A DNA stretch of 64,000 bases from NCBI RefSeq assembly GCF_010587385.1, contig NZ_CP047475.1, positions 2,542,001-2,606,000 on the forward strand, written 5' to 3'. A program made the position numbers and the translations under genes. Shown here one piece after another: positions 35,662 to 46,733 of this stretch (position 1 is the stretch's first letter; the number at the start of each line of letters is the position of its first letter). Below the pieces are notes generated by a model, which saw only the letters and a list, made by a program, of their open reading frames with translations, searched no databases and was not told the DNA's origin. The DNA is from Vibrio astriarenae (GTDB lineage Bacteria; Pseudomonadota; Gammaproteobacteria; Enterobacterales; Vibrionaceae).

Positions 35662-38250
35662 TTAAGCAGGCTCTTGGAAGATCACTTCATCTGCTTTCTT
35701 CGTGTACTGGTCCATTTTATGGAAGTTGAGGTAACGATACGTATCTGCCGCTGTTGCATCTATCTGCTTCGCATACTCAAGGTACTCTTCCATCGTTGGG
35801 ATTCGACCAAGAATCGCACCGACTGCAGCCAGCTCAGCAGAAGACAGGTAAACATTAGCGCCTGTACCAAGACGGTTAGGGAAGTTACGCGTTGAAGTCG
35901 ACATAACGGTTGCCTTATCAGCAACACGCGCTTGGTTACCCATACACAAAGAACACCCTGGAGTCTCTATACGTACACCAGCACGGCCGAAGATGCCGTA
36001 GTAGCCCTCTTCTGTCAGCTGGTCTTTGTCCATCTTAGTTGGTGGGGCAACCCATAAGCGTGTATCTAGCTGACCCGAGAACTTATCGAGTAGCTTACCT
36101 GCCGCACGGAAGTGACCAATGTTGGTCATACATGAACCAATGAACACCTCATCAATGTTAGTGCCCTGAACTTCTGACAGCAGACGCGCATCGTCAGGGT
36201 CATTCGGCGCACACAAGATTGGCTCTTTGATTTCAGCAAGGTCAATCTCGATAACGTGCGCATATTCTGCATCGCTATCTGCCTCCATCAACTCGGGATT
36301 GGCCAGCCACTCTTGCATTGCAGAAATGCGGCGTTCAATCGTACGACGATCGCCGTAACCTTCTGATAGCATCCACTTAAGCATGACTATATTTGAATTC
36401 AAGTACTCTTCAATCGACTCTTGAGATAGCTTAACAGTACAACCTGCTGCAGAGCGCTCAGCTGAGGCATCAGACAGCTCAAATGCTTGCTCAACAGTGA
36501 GATGCTCTACGCCTTCTATCTCTAGAACACGACCAGAGAACTCATTGATCTTACCGGCTTTTTCAACCGTTAGCAGGCCTTGCTGAATACCGTAGTATGG
36601 AATTGCATGTACCAGGTCACGCAGAGTAATACCAGGCTGCATTTCACCCTTGAAGCGGACAAGGATGGATTCAGGCATATCCAGTGGCATCACGCCTGTT
36701 GCTGCCGCAAATGCAACCAGACCAGAGCCTGCTGGGAATGAAATACCAAGCGGAAAACGAGTATGCGAGTCACCACCGGTACCGACCGTGTCAGGTAGCA
36801 GCATGCGGTTTAGCCATGAGTGGATAACACCATCACCTGGGCGCAATGATACACCCCCACGATTCATAATAAAATCAGGCAATGTATGGTGCGTATTCAC
36901 GTCAACAGGTTTTGGGTATGCCGATGTATGACAGAATGACTGCATGACAAGGTCAGCAGAGAAGCCCAGACAAGCAAGATCTTTAAGCTCATCACGCGTC
37001 ATAGGCCCCGTCGTATCTTGAGAGCCTACAGTCGTCATTTTAGGCTCGCAGTATTGACCAGCGCGGACACCTTCAACGCCACACGCTTTACCTACCATTT
37101 TCTGGGCAAGGGTATAGCCTTTATCCGATGCTGAAGGATCAACCGGTTTCGCGAATAGATCCGTCTCATCCAAACCAAGCGATGTGCGCGCTCGGCTCGT
37201 TAGGCCGCGACCGATGATCAATGGAATGCGACCACCCGCACGAACTTCATCCAGCAATACCTTGCTCAGCTCAAAGTTCGAAATAACTTCATTGTTTTTA
37301 CGCACAACACCTTCGTATGGGAAGATGTCGATCACATCCCCCATGTTCATGTTCTGTACGTCAAGTTCAATTGGCAGTGCGCCAGAATCTTCCATGGTGT
37401 TGTAGAAGATAGGGGCGATCTTGCCACCTAGACAGATACCACCTGTGCGCTTGTTTGGCACATATGGGATATCTTCGCCCATGAACCAAAGTACTGAGTT
37501 AGTCGCCGATTTACGCGATGAACCCGTACCAACCACATCACCGACATACGCCAGAGGAATGCCGTCTTTTTGTAGATCTTCAATTTGACTGATTGGGCCA
37601 ACACTGCCTGGCTGATCTGGATTGATACCATCACGTTCCATCTTCAGCATCGCTTTCGCATGCACAGGAATATCAGGACGAGACCAAGCATCAGGTGCCG
37701 GTGACAGATCATCCGTGTTGGTTTCGCCAGTTACTTTAAATACCTTAACGGTAATTTTCTCAGCCACTTTCTCTTTTGAAGTGAACCACTCAGCGTCTGC
37801 CCATGACTGCAAAACTTGTTTCGCATACTGGTTACCCGCTTTTGCTTTCTCTTCAACGTCATAGAAGGCATCAAACATCAAAAGGGTGTGTGACAGGGCT
37901 TTCGCGGCGATGGGTGCCAACAGGTCATCTTCAAGAAATTCAACCAGTGGCGCAATGTTGTAACCACCCTGCATCGTGCCAAGCAACTCTGCTGCTTTTT
38001 CACGACTAACCAGTGGTGAGGCAACCTCACTTTTCGAGACTGCGGTTAGAAAACCCGCTTTCACATAAGCAGCTTCATCAACACCTGGTGGGATACGATT
38101 CTCTAGAAGATCAAGAATAAAGGCTTCTTCACCTTGTGGGGGATTTTTCAGAAGTTCAACAAGTCCAGCAACTTGCTCCGCGTCTAGCGGTTTAGGTACA
38201 ACTCCTTCAGAAGCACGCTCTTCGACGTGTTTACGGTAGGCTTCAAGCAC
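35662..38250 (-). CDS. acnB: Aconitate hydratase B
   Basis: AcnB is the main TCA-cycle aconitase (citrate to isocitrate) and also handles 2-methylcitrate-cycle intermediates. It is cytoplasmic and carries a [4Fe-4S] cluster. The 862 residues match AcnB with its N-terminal HEAT-like domain (about 1-160), swivel domain and catalytic domains. Cluster cysteines lie in [11 protein letters not shown] and CSLCMGNQ. The start is GTG 38250 ([15 protein letters not shown] follows) with GAGGAAAT upstream. The 248-bp upstream gap carries its promoter and the terminator of the patatin gene. Confidence 0.97.
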   Translation of the reverse strand: MLEAYRKHVEERASEGVVPKPLDAEQVAGLVELLKNPPQGEEAFILDLLENRIPPGVDEAAYVKAGFLTAVSKSEVASPLVSREKAAELLGTMQGGYNIAPLVEFLEDDLLAPIAAKALSHTLLMFDAFYDVEEKAKAGNQYAKQVLQSWADAEWFTSKEKVAEKITVKVFKVTGETNTDDLSPAPDAWSRPDIPVHAKAMLKMERDGINPDQPGSVGPISQIEDLQKDGIPLAYVGDVVGTGSSRKSATNSVLWFMGEDIPYVPNKRTGGICLGGKIAPIFYNTMEDSGALPIELDVQNMNMGDVIDIFPYEGVVRKNNEVISNFELSKVLLDEVRAGGRIPLIIGRGLTSRARTSLGLDETDLFAKPVDPSASDKGYTLAQKMVGKACGVEGVRAGQYCEPKMTTVGSQDTTGPMTRDELKDLACLGFSADLVMQSFCHTSAYPKPVDVNTHHTLPDFIMNRGGVSLRPGDGVIHSWLNRMLLPDTVGTGGDSHTRFPLGISFPAGSGLVAFAAATGVMPLDMPESILVRFKGEMQPGITLRDLVHAIPYYGIQQGLLTVEKAGKINEFSGRVLEIEGVEHLTVEQAFELSDASAERSAAGCTVKLSQESIEEYLNSNIVMLKWMLSEGYGDRRTIERRISAMQEWLANPELMEADSDAEYAHVIEIDLAEIKEPILCAPNDPDDARLLSEVQGTNIDEVFIGSCMTNIGHFRAAGKLLDKFSGQLDTRLWVAPPTKMDKDQLTEEGYYGIFGRAGVRIETPGCSLCMGNQARVADKATVMSTSTRNFPNRLGTGANVYLSSAELAAVGAILGRIPTMEEYLEYAKQIDATAADTYRYLNFHKMDQYTKKADEVIFQEPA

Positions 38251-38434
38251 GACTATTTCCTCTCATTGCGGTCCATCCTTATAGTTAGAATAGGATTGGA
38301 CATCCTTGGAAAAATTGGCAACTCCTTCGCCTTTTCAATTATTTAACTAAATTGAGGTCATTCTAAAGATAAGAATGAACAGCGCCAGAGAGGCCAAACT
38401 GTGGGACGTAAGATAGCAAATTTAACGATAAATT

Positions 38435-38489
38435 AAAATCTCACCACTTTGACCAACATAGCAAGTTGAGACAAAAGTGATGAGATTTT
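38435..38489 (-). terminator. Terminator of the patatin-like gene
   Basis: AAAATCTCACCACTTTG (from 38435) pairs imperfectly with CAAAAGTGATGAGATTTT (38472-38489). On the minus strand the stem ends in GATTTTAATTTAT. It starts ten bases after the stop. Confidence 0.6.
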
Positions 38490-38498
38490 CACCGCTAT

Positions 38499-40826
38499 CT
38501 AGAATGAAGTCCCGAGAATTAGATAAACCGAATCGTTGTTCTCTTCGGTTCGTCCATAAGCAAACATTATTGGTCCAATTGGGGAGTCTATTCCCGCAAA
38601 AACCGAACCAGCAACATACAATGGGGCATCATCAAAGCGAACGTCCGTATCATTCCATACACCGCCATATTCTAATGAGCCACCGAGATATACCGGAGAT
38701 TTGAACATACCAAAGTCGTTGTCAAACCAACGGTAGCGATACACAACACTACCAAACAGTAGGTTATTACCGATCATACTATTACGTGAGATACCTGATA
38801 GGCTCAAAAAGCCCCCTAGCTCTTTAGGATCAACAGGAAACTCACCAACCGAGTTCTCTACAATGCCGTAGTCAAACTTACCCACAAAGGTATGACGGTC
38901 AAAACTGTGGGCTGCACTGGCTTCGACGGAAAACTCCTGAACGCGATCATTACTAACTTTATCAATAATATCAACCACATCACTAGGTTCGACATTGTCC
39001 AGTGAGTATAAGTACTCAACATTCAGATAATAGCCTTTGGTTGGCAATGAAAAACTATCTAGGGTATCGACACGCAGATTGACGAAAGCGCCAACTCGAT
39101 CAAAGTCCACCTTGCCCGCAGAGCCGATGGTGGTGAATTCAGCCTGCCCTCGGGTGTAGCGACCACCTAACCTAATCAAACGCCAGAGCTCGGTATGTAA
39201 GCCGACGGCTAGCTCTGCCTGGAATTGTTTATAAGTAATTGGAACAAAGTCATCTATCGCGCCTAAGCTTGGTTCTGGTATCTCTCCAGTTTCAAAATCA
39301 ACTGGCATATGACGTTGCTCATCGGTGTATTTCAGCGATGAAGTGGAGAACCAGTTTAGACTTGACGAGAGCGGGGTATAAAAATCCGCTTCGAGTAGCT
39401 TATCTGTGCCCATCTCAACGTTGGTTTTAAGCTCTGCACCGTGACTGTTAAGGTCAGTAAAGTTAATAGATGCTCCGATGGCATATTGGCTACTCGTGTC
39501 AAAATCATCTTCCAAGAAGAAACGGAAGTTCAGGTAGTTGGGCCCCCAGCGCTTCTCCTCAACATCGACCTTCAAGACATTTTCATCTTCGTGTTTGTCA
39601 TATTGGTAAGTAACACGTTCAAAACGGTCGAGCACGTACAATCGGTCGACGCTCTTTTCAAGCTCTTCAAAAGTCAGTGCTTTGCCCTGCTCTATATTGA
39701 GGCGATTTTCAATCACTTCATCATTGTAGTGGGAGTTATTGACTAGCTCGATGCGATCGACCGTCAGCTCATGACCAAAATCGAGTGCGCTACGTCGCTG
39801 CTGTTTTTCGTCAATATATTGTTGGAACTCAGTTGAAGATACCGACAACTTAGCCAGTTTATCTGCGTTTTCATGGGCGATTTGATAGCCTTTCTCAAAG
39901 GCAGAAGGCATACGTTCAAACTCTGTAGTTTGCATATCACCCACTTCTGGGTGCATATAAATATCACCTTCGCGAAGATACTCTTTTTGCTCTCTGGTGC
40001 TGCGGCGCACCATATAGTTAGATAGCTGATCTGCCACGGTAAACAGGCTGGTAAACTCATCAAGCTCTTTATAATCACTACTGATATCAACAGCGATCAC
40101 TACATCGGCGCCCATTTCATAGGCAACATCTACCGGCATATTATTGGTGACACCGCCATCCACCAACAGACGACCATCAATTTCATAAGGGGGAAGTGCA
40201 CCAGGAACCGACATACTCGCCATCATGGCATCAATAAGATAACCATCGCCGATGACAACAGGCTCTAGTTCTACGATATCACTGGCCACTGAACGGTAGG
40301 GGATGGCGAGCTCATCAAAGGAGTCTAGGCGCGCTACATTCCCCGTAGTTTCACGCAAAATACGCAGCATTCCTTGCCCCTGAACTAATCCGCGAGGCGA
40401 ACGAAACTCACCGAAGCCAATACCCAGCTCTGGATTGAGTGTGTAGCGGTCTTCATACTCTTTATCGCGCACTCGACGCTCAGTGCGCGAAACACGGTCA
40501 CGATAACCGTTGTTCCATTCCACACTGTAGATAAAGCTTTCGATTTCATCAGCAGACATACCTGTGGCATAGAGCCCACCGACAAATGAGCCCATACTGG
40601 TGCCTGTGACGATATCAACAGGAATTTGCATCTCTTCTAGGGCTTTGATGACCCCGATGTGAGCCGCCCCCTTTGCGCCACCACCAGCCAATACTAATGC
40701 GATGGTTGGACGCTTTTTCTCTGTACTTTGATCCTGAACTGTAGCGTTCGTTTCATTAGCTGCTGCATGGAATGGGGAGACCAAAGCAGCAACTGCCGTC
40801 AATGTTAAGCAAAAATGACGCAGCAT
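38499..40826 (-). CDS. Patatin-like phospholipase fused to an outer-membrane beta-barrel (PlpD / type Vd-like)
   Basis: The 775 residues start with a Sec signal peptide (MLRHFCLTLTAVAALVSPFH, cleavage near 23). A patatin domain spans about 40-320 with the oxyanion loop GGGAKGAAHIG (48-58), nucleophile Ser77 in GTSMG, and the Asp of DGGVTNNMP. A POTRA-like domain follows (about 355-430), then a C-terminal BamA-type barrel of about 16 strands ending in F (YLILGTSF). This matches Pseudomonas PlpD, a type Vd self-secreted lipase, and E. coli-type YchM-unrelated 'surface antigen' patatins. The terminal Phe fits a BAM substrate. Lipid substrate unknown. AAGGAACGTT precedes the ATG. It lies downstream of mrcB without a terminator between. 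Confidence 0.88.
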   Translation of the reverse strand: MLRHFCLTLTAVAALVSPFHAAANETNATVQDQSTEKKRPTIALVLAGGGAKGAAHIGVIKALEEMQIPVDIVTGTSMGSFVGGLYATGMSADEIESFIYSVEWNNGYRDRVSRTERRVRDKEYEDRYTLNPELGIGFGEFRSPRGLVQGQGMLRILRETTGNVARLDSFDELAIPYRSVASDIVELEPVVIGDGYLIDAMMASMSVPGALPPYEIDGRLLVDGGVTNNMPVDVAYEMGADVVIAVDISSDYKELDEFTSLFTVADQLSNYMVRRSTREQKEYLREGDIYMHPEVGDMQTTEFERMPSAFEKGYQIAHENADKLAKLSVSSTEFQQYIDEKQQRRSALDFGHELTVDRIELVNNSHYNDEVIENRLNIEQGKALTFEELEKSVDRLYVLDRFERVTYQYDKHEDENVLKVDVEEKRWGPNYLNFRFFLEDDFDTSSQYAIGASINFTDLNSHGAELKTNVEMGTDKLLEADFYTPLSSSLNWFSTSSLKYTDEQRHMPVDFETGEIPEPSLGAIDDFVPITYKQFQAELAVGLHTELWRLIRLGGRYTRGQAEFTTIGSAGKVDFDRVGAFVNLRVDTLDSFSLPTKGYYLNVEYLYSLDNVEPSDVVDIIDKVSNDRVQEFSVEASAAHSFDRHTFVGKFDYGIVENSVGEFPVDPKELGGFLSLSGISRNSMIGNNLLFGSVVYRYRWFDNDFGMFKSPVYLGGSLEYGGVWNDTDVRFDDAPLYVAGSVFAGIDSPIGPIMFAYGRTEENNDSVYLILGTSF

Positions 40827-40874
40827 AACGTTCCTTGTATTTTATTATAAGGTGCTGTTTATGAAGCTTATAAT

Positions 40875-43274
40875 CTACCACGTAAACAGCTTTTTCAACC
40901 AATCCGTTGGTTGCGACTCACAACCTTTCTGAAAGTGCCCTTGAGGGTCCCAGACAGGCAACGTTGTATTACTTCGGCAGTCATACTCTAAACCGCCGCT
41001 CTCCTCACGACGGAAGCCGACGGTGGAGATCTGCTGAGGCCAAGGCAACACTAGCTGCTGTGGGATACGATCATTCAGATAATGAGCATACACTCGCAGT
41101 GCGCCACTTGAGCCAGTGAGCTTAGTCGGTTTGTTGTCATCTCGTCCAAGCCAAACAGTAGTCACTTCTCGCCCATCGACACCAACAAACCAGCTATCAC
41201 GTGTATCATTGCTGGTACCTGTTTTACCCGCCAATTGCGCCCAGGCAAACTGCGACTGTAAGAAGCGCCCGGTGCCCGTTGCTACCCCCTGTTTCATGGC
41301 AAAAGTGGTGAGCCAAGCTGCCTGCTCAGGCACAGCCCTGGATACTCGAGGCAGCGAGTCAAACAGCACTTTTCCGTCGTTATCCACCACTGAACGTAAT
41401 GCAGAAAGCGGCGCAATTCGACCACTATTGGTAAGCGTTTGATACATTTGCGCCACTTGATACGGCGTCAACGTAAACGAGCCAAGCAGCAAGCTTGGGA
41501 CAGGGCGGATCTCCTGTCTATCTACGCCTAGCTTTTCAAAGGTATCAATCACCGCTGGCAGACCTAATGCCATACCTAACTGTACTGTAGGAACATTAAG
41601 TGACTTTGACAACGCCTCATACAAGGGAACATCGCCTCGGTATTGACGATCATAGTTACGCGGCGACCACACGTTTCCTTGGCTGCCTTGCAATGTAATT
41701 GGTTTGTCTTGCAAAGTGGTGGCTAGTTGATATTCATCTGGCTTAGCCAACGCCGTCAGATACACGGCGGGCTTGGCTAATGAACCTATTTGACGACTCG
41801 CATTTAGGGCGCGGTTAAAGCCATCGTAACCGGTGCGCTTACCTCCCACCATGGCACGGATTTCACCCGTCTGCCTATCTACTGCAATGGCTGCTCCTTC
41901 CAGCCCCGCGCCTGCCACTCGCTCCAACTCTGGTACTTTTTGCGCAACCGATTTCTCCAGTTTCGATTGAGAGACAGGATCGAGTGAGGTAAAGACTTTA
42001 AGACCGATACCAGAGCGAAATGCATCGCCGACCTTCTCTGATAGTTCACGGTTTACTTGCTGGAAGTACGCTGGCTGGCGACTGGCAATGCGTGGGTTAT
42101 CTTGAATATCCAATGGACGACTTGCCGCTTCATTGAACTCACTAGCCGTCAACAACTCATTTTGCATCATCAAGCGCAGCACCAAGTCGCGGCGCTCTTT
42201 GGCGCGGGCTGGGTGGCGTACTGGATTGTAATAGGAGGGACCTTTCACCATTCCCACTAGCAGTGCAAGCTGGTCAATACGCAGCTCTTGAATTGGTTGC
42301 CCGAAGTACAAGCGAGAAGCAAGACCAAAGCCGTGAATCGCCTGCCCGCCACTTTGCCCTAAATAGACTTCATTGAGGTATGCCTCCAGAATACGGTCTT
42401 TGCTGTAGCGGTGATCAAGTAAAATGGCGATGTAAGCTTCACGAATTTTTCGCCACAAAGTGCGATCACTGGACAAGAATAAGTTCTTTGCTAACTGCTG
42501 GGTAAGTGTACTGCCCCCTTGTACCGTGCGTCCGGCTTTCATATTGACAACGAAGGCACGCGCAATCGCGACGGGTGACACACCATCATGTTGATAGAAG
42601 TTTCGATCTTCGGTGACAAGCAGTGCATCCACCATAATCTCTGGAAACTGGTCCCGCTTGAGGAATAAGCGCTGCTCACCGACATTTTTCTCCAACATGC
42701 CGAGCATCTTGGGATCAATGCGCAAATAACCAAGATCACCACTGCGATCCAACGATTGAATGCGATTAATCTGGCCGCTGCCAAAATGCAGCATCACACG
42801 ACGCTCTTGCTCTGCGCCATCGGTAAATTCAAATGGACGACGAATCAACTCGATTCGAGTCGCTGATGATGAATACTCTCCAGGATATTTGGGCTGTGAC
42901 ACTTTACGATAGTTCAGCACATCAAGCTCATTACGCACTTCTTGAATGGTAATCTCTTGTCCTGGAGTCAGCGTCAAAATACGCGCATAAACGACAGTAG
43001 GCAGATCAAACAGCTGGCCATCAAACTTCTGTCGAACAATCGTATCGAGATAAATCCCCACGACCACCAACACGGCCAACAAAGCCAAGCCGCTCTTCCA
43101 AGTGAGTGACCAAAGAGTCCCTACCCAGCCACGCTTTGATTTTTTGGTACTCATTTTGCGTTTTGCTGCTGGCTTCTTTTTGGCTGCTGTTTTCGTCGCA
43201 GTGGGCTTTTTTGCCGTCGTCTTGCGTTTGGTGGCAGGCTTTTTCGCCGCCGGTTTTTTCTTTTGTTCTGTCAT
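40875..43274 (-). CDS. mrcB: Penicillin-binding protein 1B
   Basis: PBP1B is a bifunctional peptidoglycan synthase (glycosyltransferase and transpeptidase) of the inner membrane. The 799 residues have a very basic cytoplasmic tail at 1-50 made of Lys-Pro-Ala-type repeats, a membrane helix at about 52-74, and a UB2H region. The glycosyltransferase has EDRNFYQHDG and the GGSTLTQQLAKNLFL box. The transpeptidase has the SxxK serine in GSLAKPA, SKSLNVPT as the SxN-type motif, and KTGTSNDTRDSW. The UB2H domain is where the LpoB activator docks in E. coli. It starts 11 bases after the hrpB stop, so the two form an operon. Confidence 0.95.
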   Translation of the reverse strand: MTEQKKKPAAKKPATKRKTTAKKPTATKTAAKKKPAAKRKMSTKKSKRGWVGTLWSLTWKSGLALLAVLVVVGIYLDTIVRQKFDGQLFDLPTVVYARILTLTPGQEITIQEVRNELDVLNYRKVSQPKYPGEYSSSATRIELIRRPFEFTDGAEQERRVMLHFGSGQINRIQSLDRSGDLGYLRIDPKMLGMLEKNVGEQRLFLKRDQFPEIMVDALLVTEDRNFYQHDGVSPVAIARAFVVNMKAGRTVQGGSTLTQQLAKNLFLSSDRTLWRKIREAYIAILLDHRYSKDRILEAYLNEVYLGQSGGQAIHGFGLASRLYFGQPIQELRIDQLALLVGMVKGPSYYNPVRHPARAKERRDLVLRLMMQNELLTASEFNEAASRPLDIQDNPRIASRQPAYFQQVNRELSEKVGDAFRSGIGLKVFTSLDPVSQSKLEKSVAQKVPELERVAGAGLEGAAIAVDRQTGEIRAMVGGKRTGYDGFNRALNASRQIGSLAKPAVYLTALAKPDEYQLATTLQDKPITLQGSQGNVWSPRNYDRQYRGDVPLYEALSKSLNVPTVQLGMALGLPAVIDTFEKLGVDRQEIRPVPSLLLGSFTLTPYQVAQMYQTLTNSGRIAPLSALRSVVDNDGKVLFDSLPRVSRAVPEQAAWLTTFAMKQGVATGTGRFLQSQFAWAQLAGKTGTSNDTRDSWFVGVDGREVTTVWLGRDDNKPTKLTGSSGALRVYAHYLNDRIPQQLVLPWPQQISTVGFRREESGGLEYDCRSNTTLPVWDPQGHFQKGCESQPTDWLKKLFTW

Positions 43275-43285
43275 TATGCTGTTCT

Positions 43286-45760
43286 TTAGTGTCCAAGCTG
43301 ACGTTTGGTTTTCGTTGTTGCTTGATGCTGCGCTGGATCATCAGGCCAAACATGCTTTGGATAGCGTCCCTTCATCTCTTTTTGCACCTCACGGTACGAA
43401 CCGGACCAGAAACCCGCGAGATCTTTTGTCACTTGCAAAGGTCGATGTGCTGGTGAAAGCAGCTCTATCACCACGGCAATTTTGCCCAGTGCCACGGTTG
43501 GCGACTGAGGCTCACCATACATCTCCTGCATGCGAACCGACAACATCGGCTCTTTCCCTTGTTGATAGTGCAAATGTTGTGCTCGCCCTGTTGGCAGAAC
43601 AATCGCTTGAGGCACCCACTCATCTAGCTGTTGATTGAGCGGCCAGCCTAACCTTGCTAGCAACGCCTCCGAAACATTGACTCGGCTTAACTGCTTAACA
43701 CTATTCACCCCGTTAAGATAGGGCAATAACCACGACTCAATGTCATCAATCAGTGATTGTTTTTCCATCAATGGCCAATTTTGCTCTGGAAGCCAATCTA
43801 TCGCACATAAAACTCGTTGATAAAGCTGCTCGGTATGCGCATTCCAATCGAGTACCTCCAGTCCTTTTCTCTGCACATAACTGAGCAATGCTTGGGACAT
43901 TTGACTGGAATCTGGCTCAGGAAGTGACTCTCTGGCGATAAGCAGGTTACCGAGCAGTTGCTGCTTTTCTGCCACCAAACGCCCTTTAGCTTCACTCCAA
44001 TCGACACGTTCATGCCAGATAAACAAGCTTGGAGACTGCTGCTCTAGAGCCTTGATGTCCACAGAGCAAGCGGCTTGAATAACGCTGGCTCTGCCAGCGA
44101 TACGCATCACATCCACCGCAACAACATAGTCTTGGTCAATAAACAATGACTCATCATAAAACTGCGCGCCATGTCCGTTGGCTAAACGATAATCTTGGGT
44201 TTGTGCTGAGCGGCGCTGGGCAACTCTGTCCGGATAACCCAAAGCAAGAGCTAGCCCAATGTCAGCATCTGTCATTGAAGGTATGTTCACCTTAGTGCTT
44301 AATTTTCGTGCTAATACATCGATGCGTTTTTTGACTAAGGCTTGTCTATCATGACGTCCGGTTTGTAGACGATGTAATGAGTGAGCAAGGTCCACCACAT
44401 TGCGTTCAACCTCTTCGATGAGCGCGGCAGCGACAATCGCAGACATCAAAGACTTTTCTCCATGTGACTTCGCCTGCAGTAACATACTAGCAAGGCGAGG
44501 CTCTAAACCCAATTGATAGGCCTGTTTTCCCATCGAAGTGAGGCGGCGAGCGTCATCAATCAAGCCTAAGGTACACAGTAGGCCAAAAGCTTGGTTCATG
44601 GCCGCGGGAGGAGGAAGGTCCAGCCACTGCAGCTCACTTGGTTCATGAGCTCCCCAATTGAGTAGCTCCATCGCTAAAGGAGCTAAATCAGAATGTAAAA
44701 TATCAGGATTTGGTACCACAGGCTGCTGCATCAGTTGAGATTCAGAGTAGAGGCGAACACACACACCTGGCTCAAGACGACCAGCTCGACCACTACGCTG
44801 CTCTGCTGACGACTGGGCAATACGCTGCTGCTCAAGCTGAGTGATCCCCGTGGTTAAATCAAACTTTGCCACTCGCTCAAGTCCGGAGTCCACAACCATA
44901 CGGATTCCCTCAATGGTTAATGAGGTCTCCGCAATATTGGTCGCCAGTACGATTTTTCGTCTTCCCTTGGCGCTTGGCGCAATCGCCAACTGCTGCTGTT
45001 TAAAGTCCAATGCACCGTACAAAGGATAAATATCGACATCTACCCCAAGGCGTGCTGAGTCGTTAAGTAAGCTCTCGACCTGCTTAATGGCGCCAACACC
45101 TGGTAAGAATGCCAACAGCGAACCGCTCTGGTTTGCCATCAAGCCCTCGATTTGCGCACTCATCACTGCAGGCAATCGCTCATTGGGTGTCAGCGCACGA
45201 TATTGGTGCTCGACCGGATAAGCTCGACCCTGTGACTCAATGTAGATTGCTTCAGGCAATAGCGCTCGTAACGCTTCATCATCCAACGTCGCAGACATCA
45301 CCACCAGCGTAAGATCATCACGTAGCGCGGCTTGAATCTCTAAGCTCAACGCCAACGCTGTATCAGCGTGTAAGCTACGCTCATGAAACTCATCAAACAG
45401 CAAAACATCGACATCACTCAACTCTGGATCGGACTGGATCATTCTAGTCAAGATACCCTCAGTCACAATCTCAAGCTTGGTGTGTGAACTACTCTTGGTC
45501 TCCCCCTTGATGCGATAACCAACACTTTCACCCACATTCTCCCCTTTTTGCTGGGCAATATAATTAGCAATACTCTTGGCTGCCAATCGGCGAGGTTCAA
45601 GCATAATGATCTTACCCGCCCCCTGATGCTGTTCGAGCAGTTTCAATGGAAAATGGGTTGACTTACCGGCACCTGGCGCCGCTTTTAAGATCACTTGAGA
45701 TTGTTGTTCAACCGCGCTAAGTAGCTGTGGAAGAACGTTATTGATGGGTAATTGTGACAA
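43286..45760 (-). CDS. hrpB: ATP-dependent helicase HrpB
   Basis: HrpB is a DEAH/DExH-box superfamily 2 helicase of 824 residues. It has Walker A at about 27-35 (AAPGAGKST), the DEFH box in LLFDEFHERSLHAD, SAT motif VVMSATLD, and the QRSGRAGRLEPGVCVRLYS motif VI. The C-terminal HrpB-specific region follows. The start appears to be TTG 45760, with AGGA eight bases upstream; no in-frame ATG is nearby. It precedes mrcB, as in E. coli and other vibrios. Its RNA substrate in the cell is not well established. Confidence 0.93.
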   Translation of the reverse strand: MSQLPINNVLPQLLSAVEQQSQVILKAAPGAGKSTHFPLKLLEQHQGAGKIIMLEPRRLAAKSIANYIAQQKGENVGESVGYRIKGETKSSSHTKLEIVTEGILTRMIQSDPELSDVDVLLFDEFHERSLHADTALALSLEIQAALRDDLTLVVMSATLDDEALRALLPEAIYIESQGRAYPVEHQYRALTPNERLPAVMSAQIEGLMANQSGSLLAFLPGVGAIKQVESLLNDSARLGVDVDIYPLYGALDFKQQQLAIAPSAKGRRKIVLATNIAETSLTIEGIRMVVDSGLERVAKFDLTTGITQLEQQRIAQSSAEQRSGRAGRLEPGVCVRLYSESQLMQQPVVPNPDILHSDLAPLAMELLNWGAHEPSELQWLDLPPPAAMNQAFGLLCTLGLIDDARRLTSMGKQAYQLGLEPRLASMLLQAKSHGEKSLMSAIVAAALIEEVERNVVDLAHSLHRLQTGRHDRQALVKKRIDVLARKLSTKVNIPSMTDADIGLALALGYPDRVAQRRSAQTQDYRLANGHGAQFYDESLFIDQDYVVAVDVMRIAGRASVIQAACSVDIKALEQQSPSLFIWHERVDWSEAKGRLVAEKQQLLGNLLIARESLPEPDSSQMSQALLSYVQRKGLEVLDWNAHTEQLYQRVLCAIDWLPEQNWPLMEKQSLIDDIESWLLPYLNGVNSVKQLSRVNVSEALLARLGWPLNQQLDEWVPQAIVLPTGRAQHLHYQQGKEPMLSVRMQEMYGEPQSPTVALGKIAVVIELLSPAHRPLQVTKDLAGFWSGSYREVQKEMKGRYPKHVWPDDPAQHQATTKTKRQLGH

Positions 45761-45879
45761 CTCACGAGTCCTGTGATGTAATGCTTTGTCACTATTCTAA
45801 CGTCAAGATTGCATCGCGGCTAACAGCGAATGAAAAACAATAAGCAACTTGACCCTAACCACACTAAGCTCAATAGATT

Positions 45880-46602
45880 ATGAATTTTGAACCTAAACTT
45901 GAATCCGCAACCCTGATTAAGCGCTATAAACGCTTTCTCGCGGATATTACACTCAAAGATGGAACAACACGCACCATTCACTGTGCCAACACAGGCGCAA
46001 TGACCGGGTGTGCCGACGAGGGCGATACGGTATGGTTTTCCACCTCCGACAATCCAAAAAGGAAATATCCCAACACCTGGGAGCTCACGCAAAAGCCAAA
46101 TGGTGATGTGATTGCGATTAATACTGTCCGTGCTAATCAACTTGCGGTAGAAGCCATCAACAATGGCACTATTGAGGAATTGCAAGGTTATGAGTCATTA
46201 CGCACGGAAGTAAAATATGGGCAAGAGAATAGTAAAATTGACATATTGCTCGAAGACAACCAGCGTCCTTCGTGTTACATAGAGGTAAAGAGCGTCACCC
46301 TGCTTGCTCAGGATAAATATGGACAAGGCTTTTTTCCCGATGCCGTCACCACTCGTGGTCAAAAACACCTACGAGAGCTGATGGAAGTCGCAAATTCCGG
46401 TCAAAGAGCCGTGTTATTATTCACTATTTTACATTCAGGCATTGAAAAAGTCTCAGCTGCCCTCCATATAGACGCGAAATATCATCAATTATTGAAACAA
46501 GCACAAGCCGCAGGCGTAGAAGTACTGTGCTACAAAGCGCAACTTTCGCCGCAAGCGATTCAGTTACAAAAAGCAATAGAATTTGTTAATTGTGAGCAGT
46601 AA
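45880..46602 (+). CDS. sfsA: Sugar fermentation stimulation protein SfsA
   Basis: The 240 residues match SfsA, a predicted DNA-binding or nuclease-like protein first linked to maltose fermentation in E. coli. Conserved stretches are RYKRFLADI at the N-terminus, [23 protein letters not shown] with the restriction-endonuclease-like E-x-K pair, and [16 protein letters not shown]. It is divergent from hrpB and precedes dksA, the usual context. The ribosome site is weak. The biochemical role remains unclear in the literature known to me. Confidence 0.93.
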   Translation: MNFEPKLESATLIKRYKRFLADITLKDGTTRTIHCANTGAMTGCADEGDTVWFSTSDNPKRKYPNTWELTQKPNGDVIAINTVRANQLAVEAINNGTIEELQGYESLRTEVKYGQENSKIDILLEDNQRPSCYIEVKSVTLLAQDKYGQGFFPDAVTTRGQKHLRELMEVANSGQRAVLLFTILHSGIEKVSAALHIDAKYHQLLKQAQAAGVEVLCYKAQLSPQAIQLQKAIEFVNCEQ

Positions 46603-46647
46603 AAATGCTGCCATGTTCACATTGATAAACACTTTGTTAGGGAACGT

Positions 46648-46676
46648 TTGCCACACTTGCCGCTTTCTGCTATAGA
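46648..46676 (+). promoter_or_regulatory. dksA promoter
   Basis: TTGCCA (46648-46653), a 17-base spacer and TATAGA (46671-46676) form a strong sigma-70 promoter about 50 bases before the dksA ATG. Confidence 0.7.
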
Positions 46677-46733
46677 TACCCGCCTTAAAACAACTGTAGG
46701 AAACAGTTGCTAGGTGTTATTAGGAGATGCTGT

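Noticed and set aside
43102..43638. 178-codon plus-strand frame across the mrcB-hrpB junction
   Set aside because: Antisense to two certain genes; its hydrophobic look is the complement of the Lys-rich PBP1B tail.
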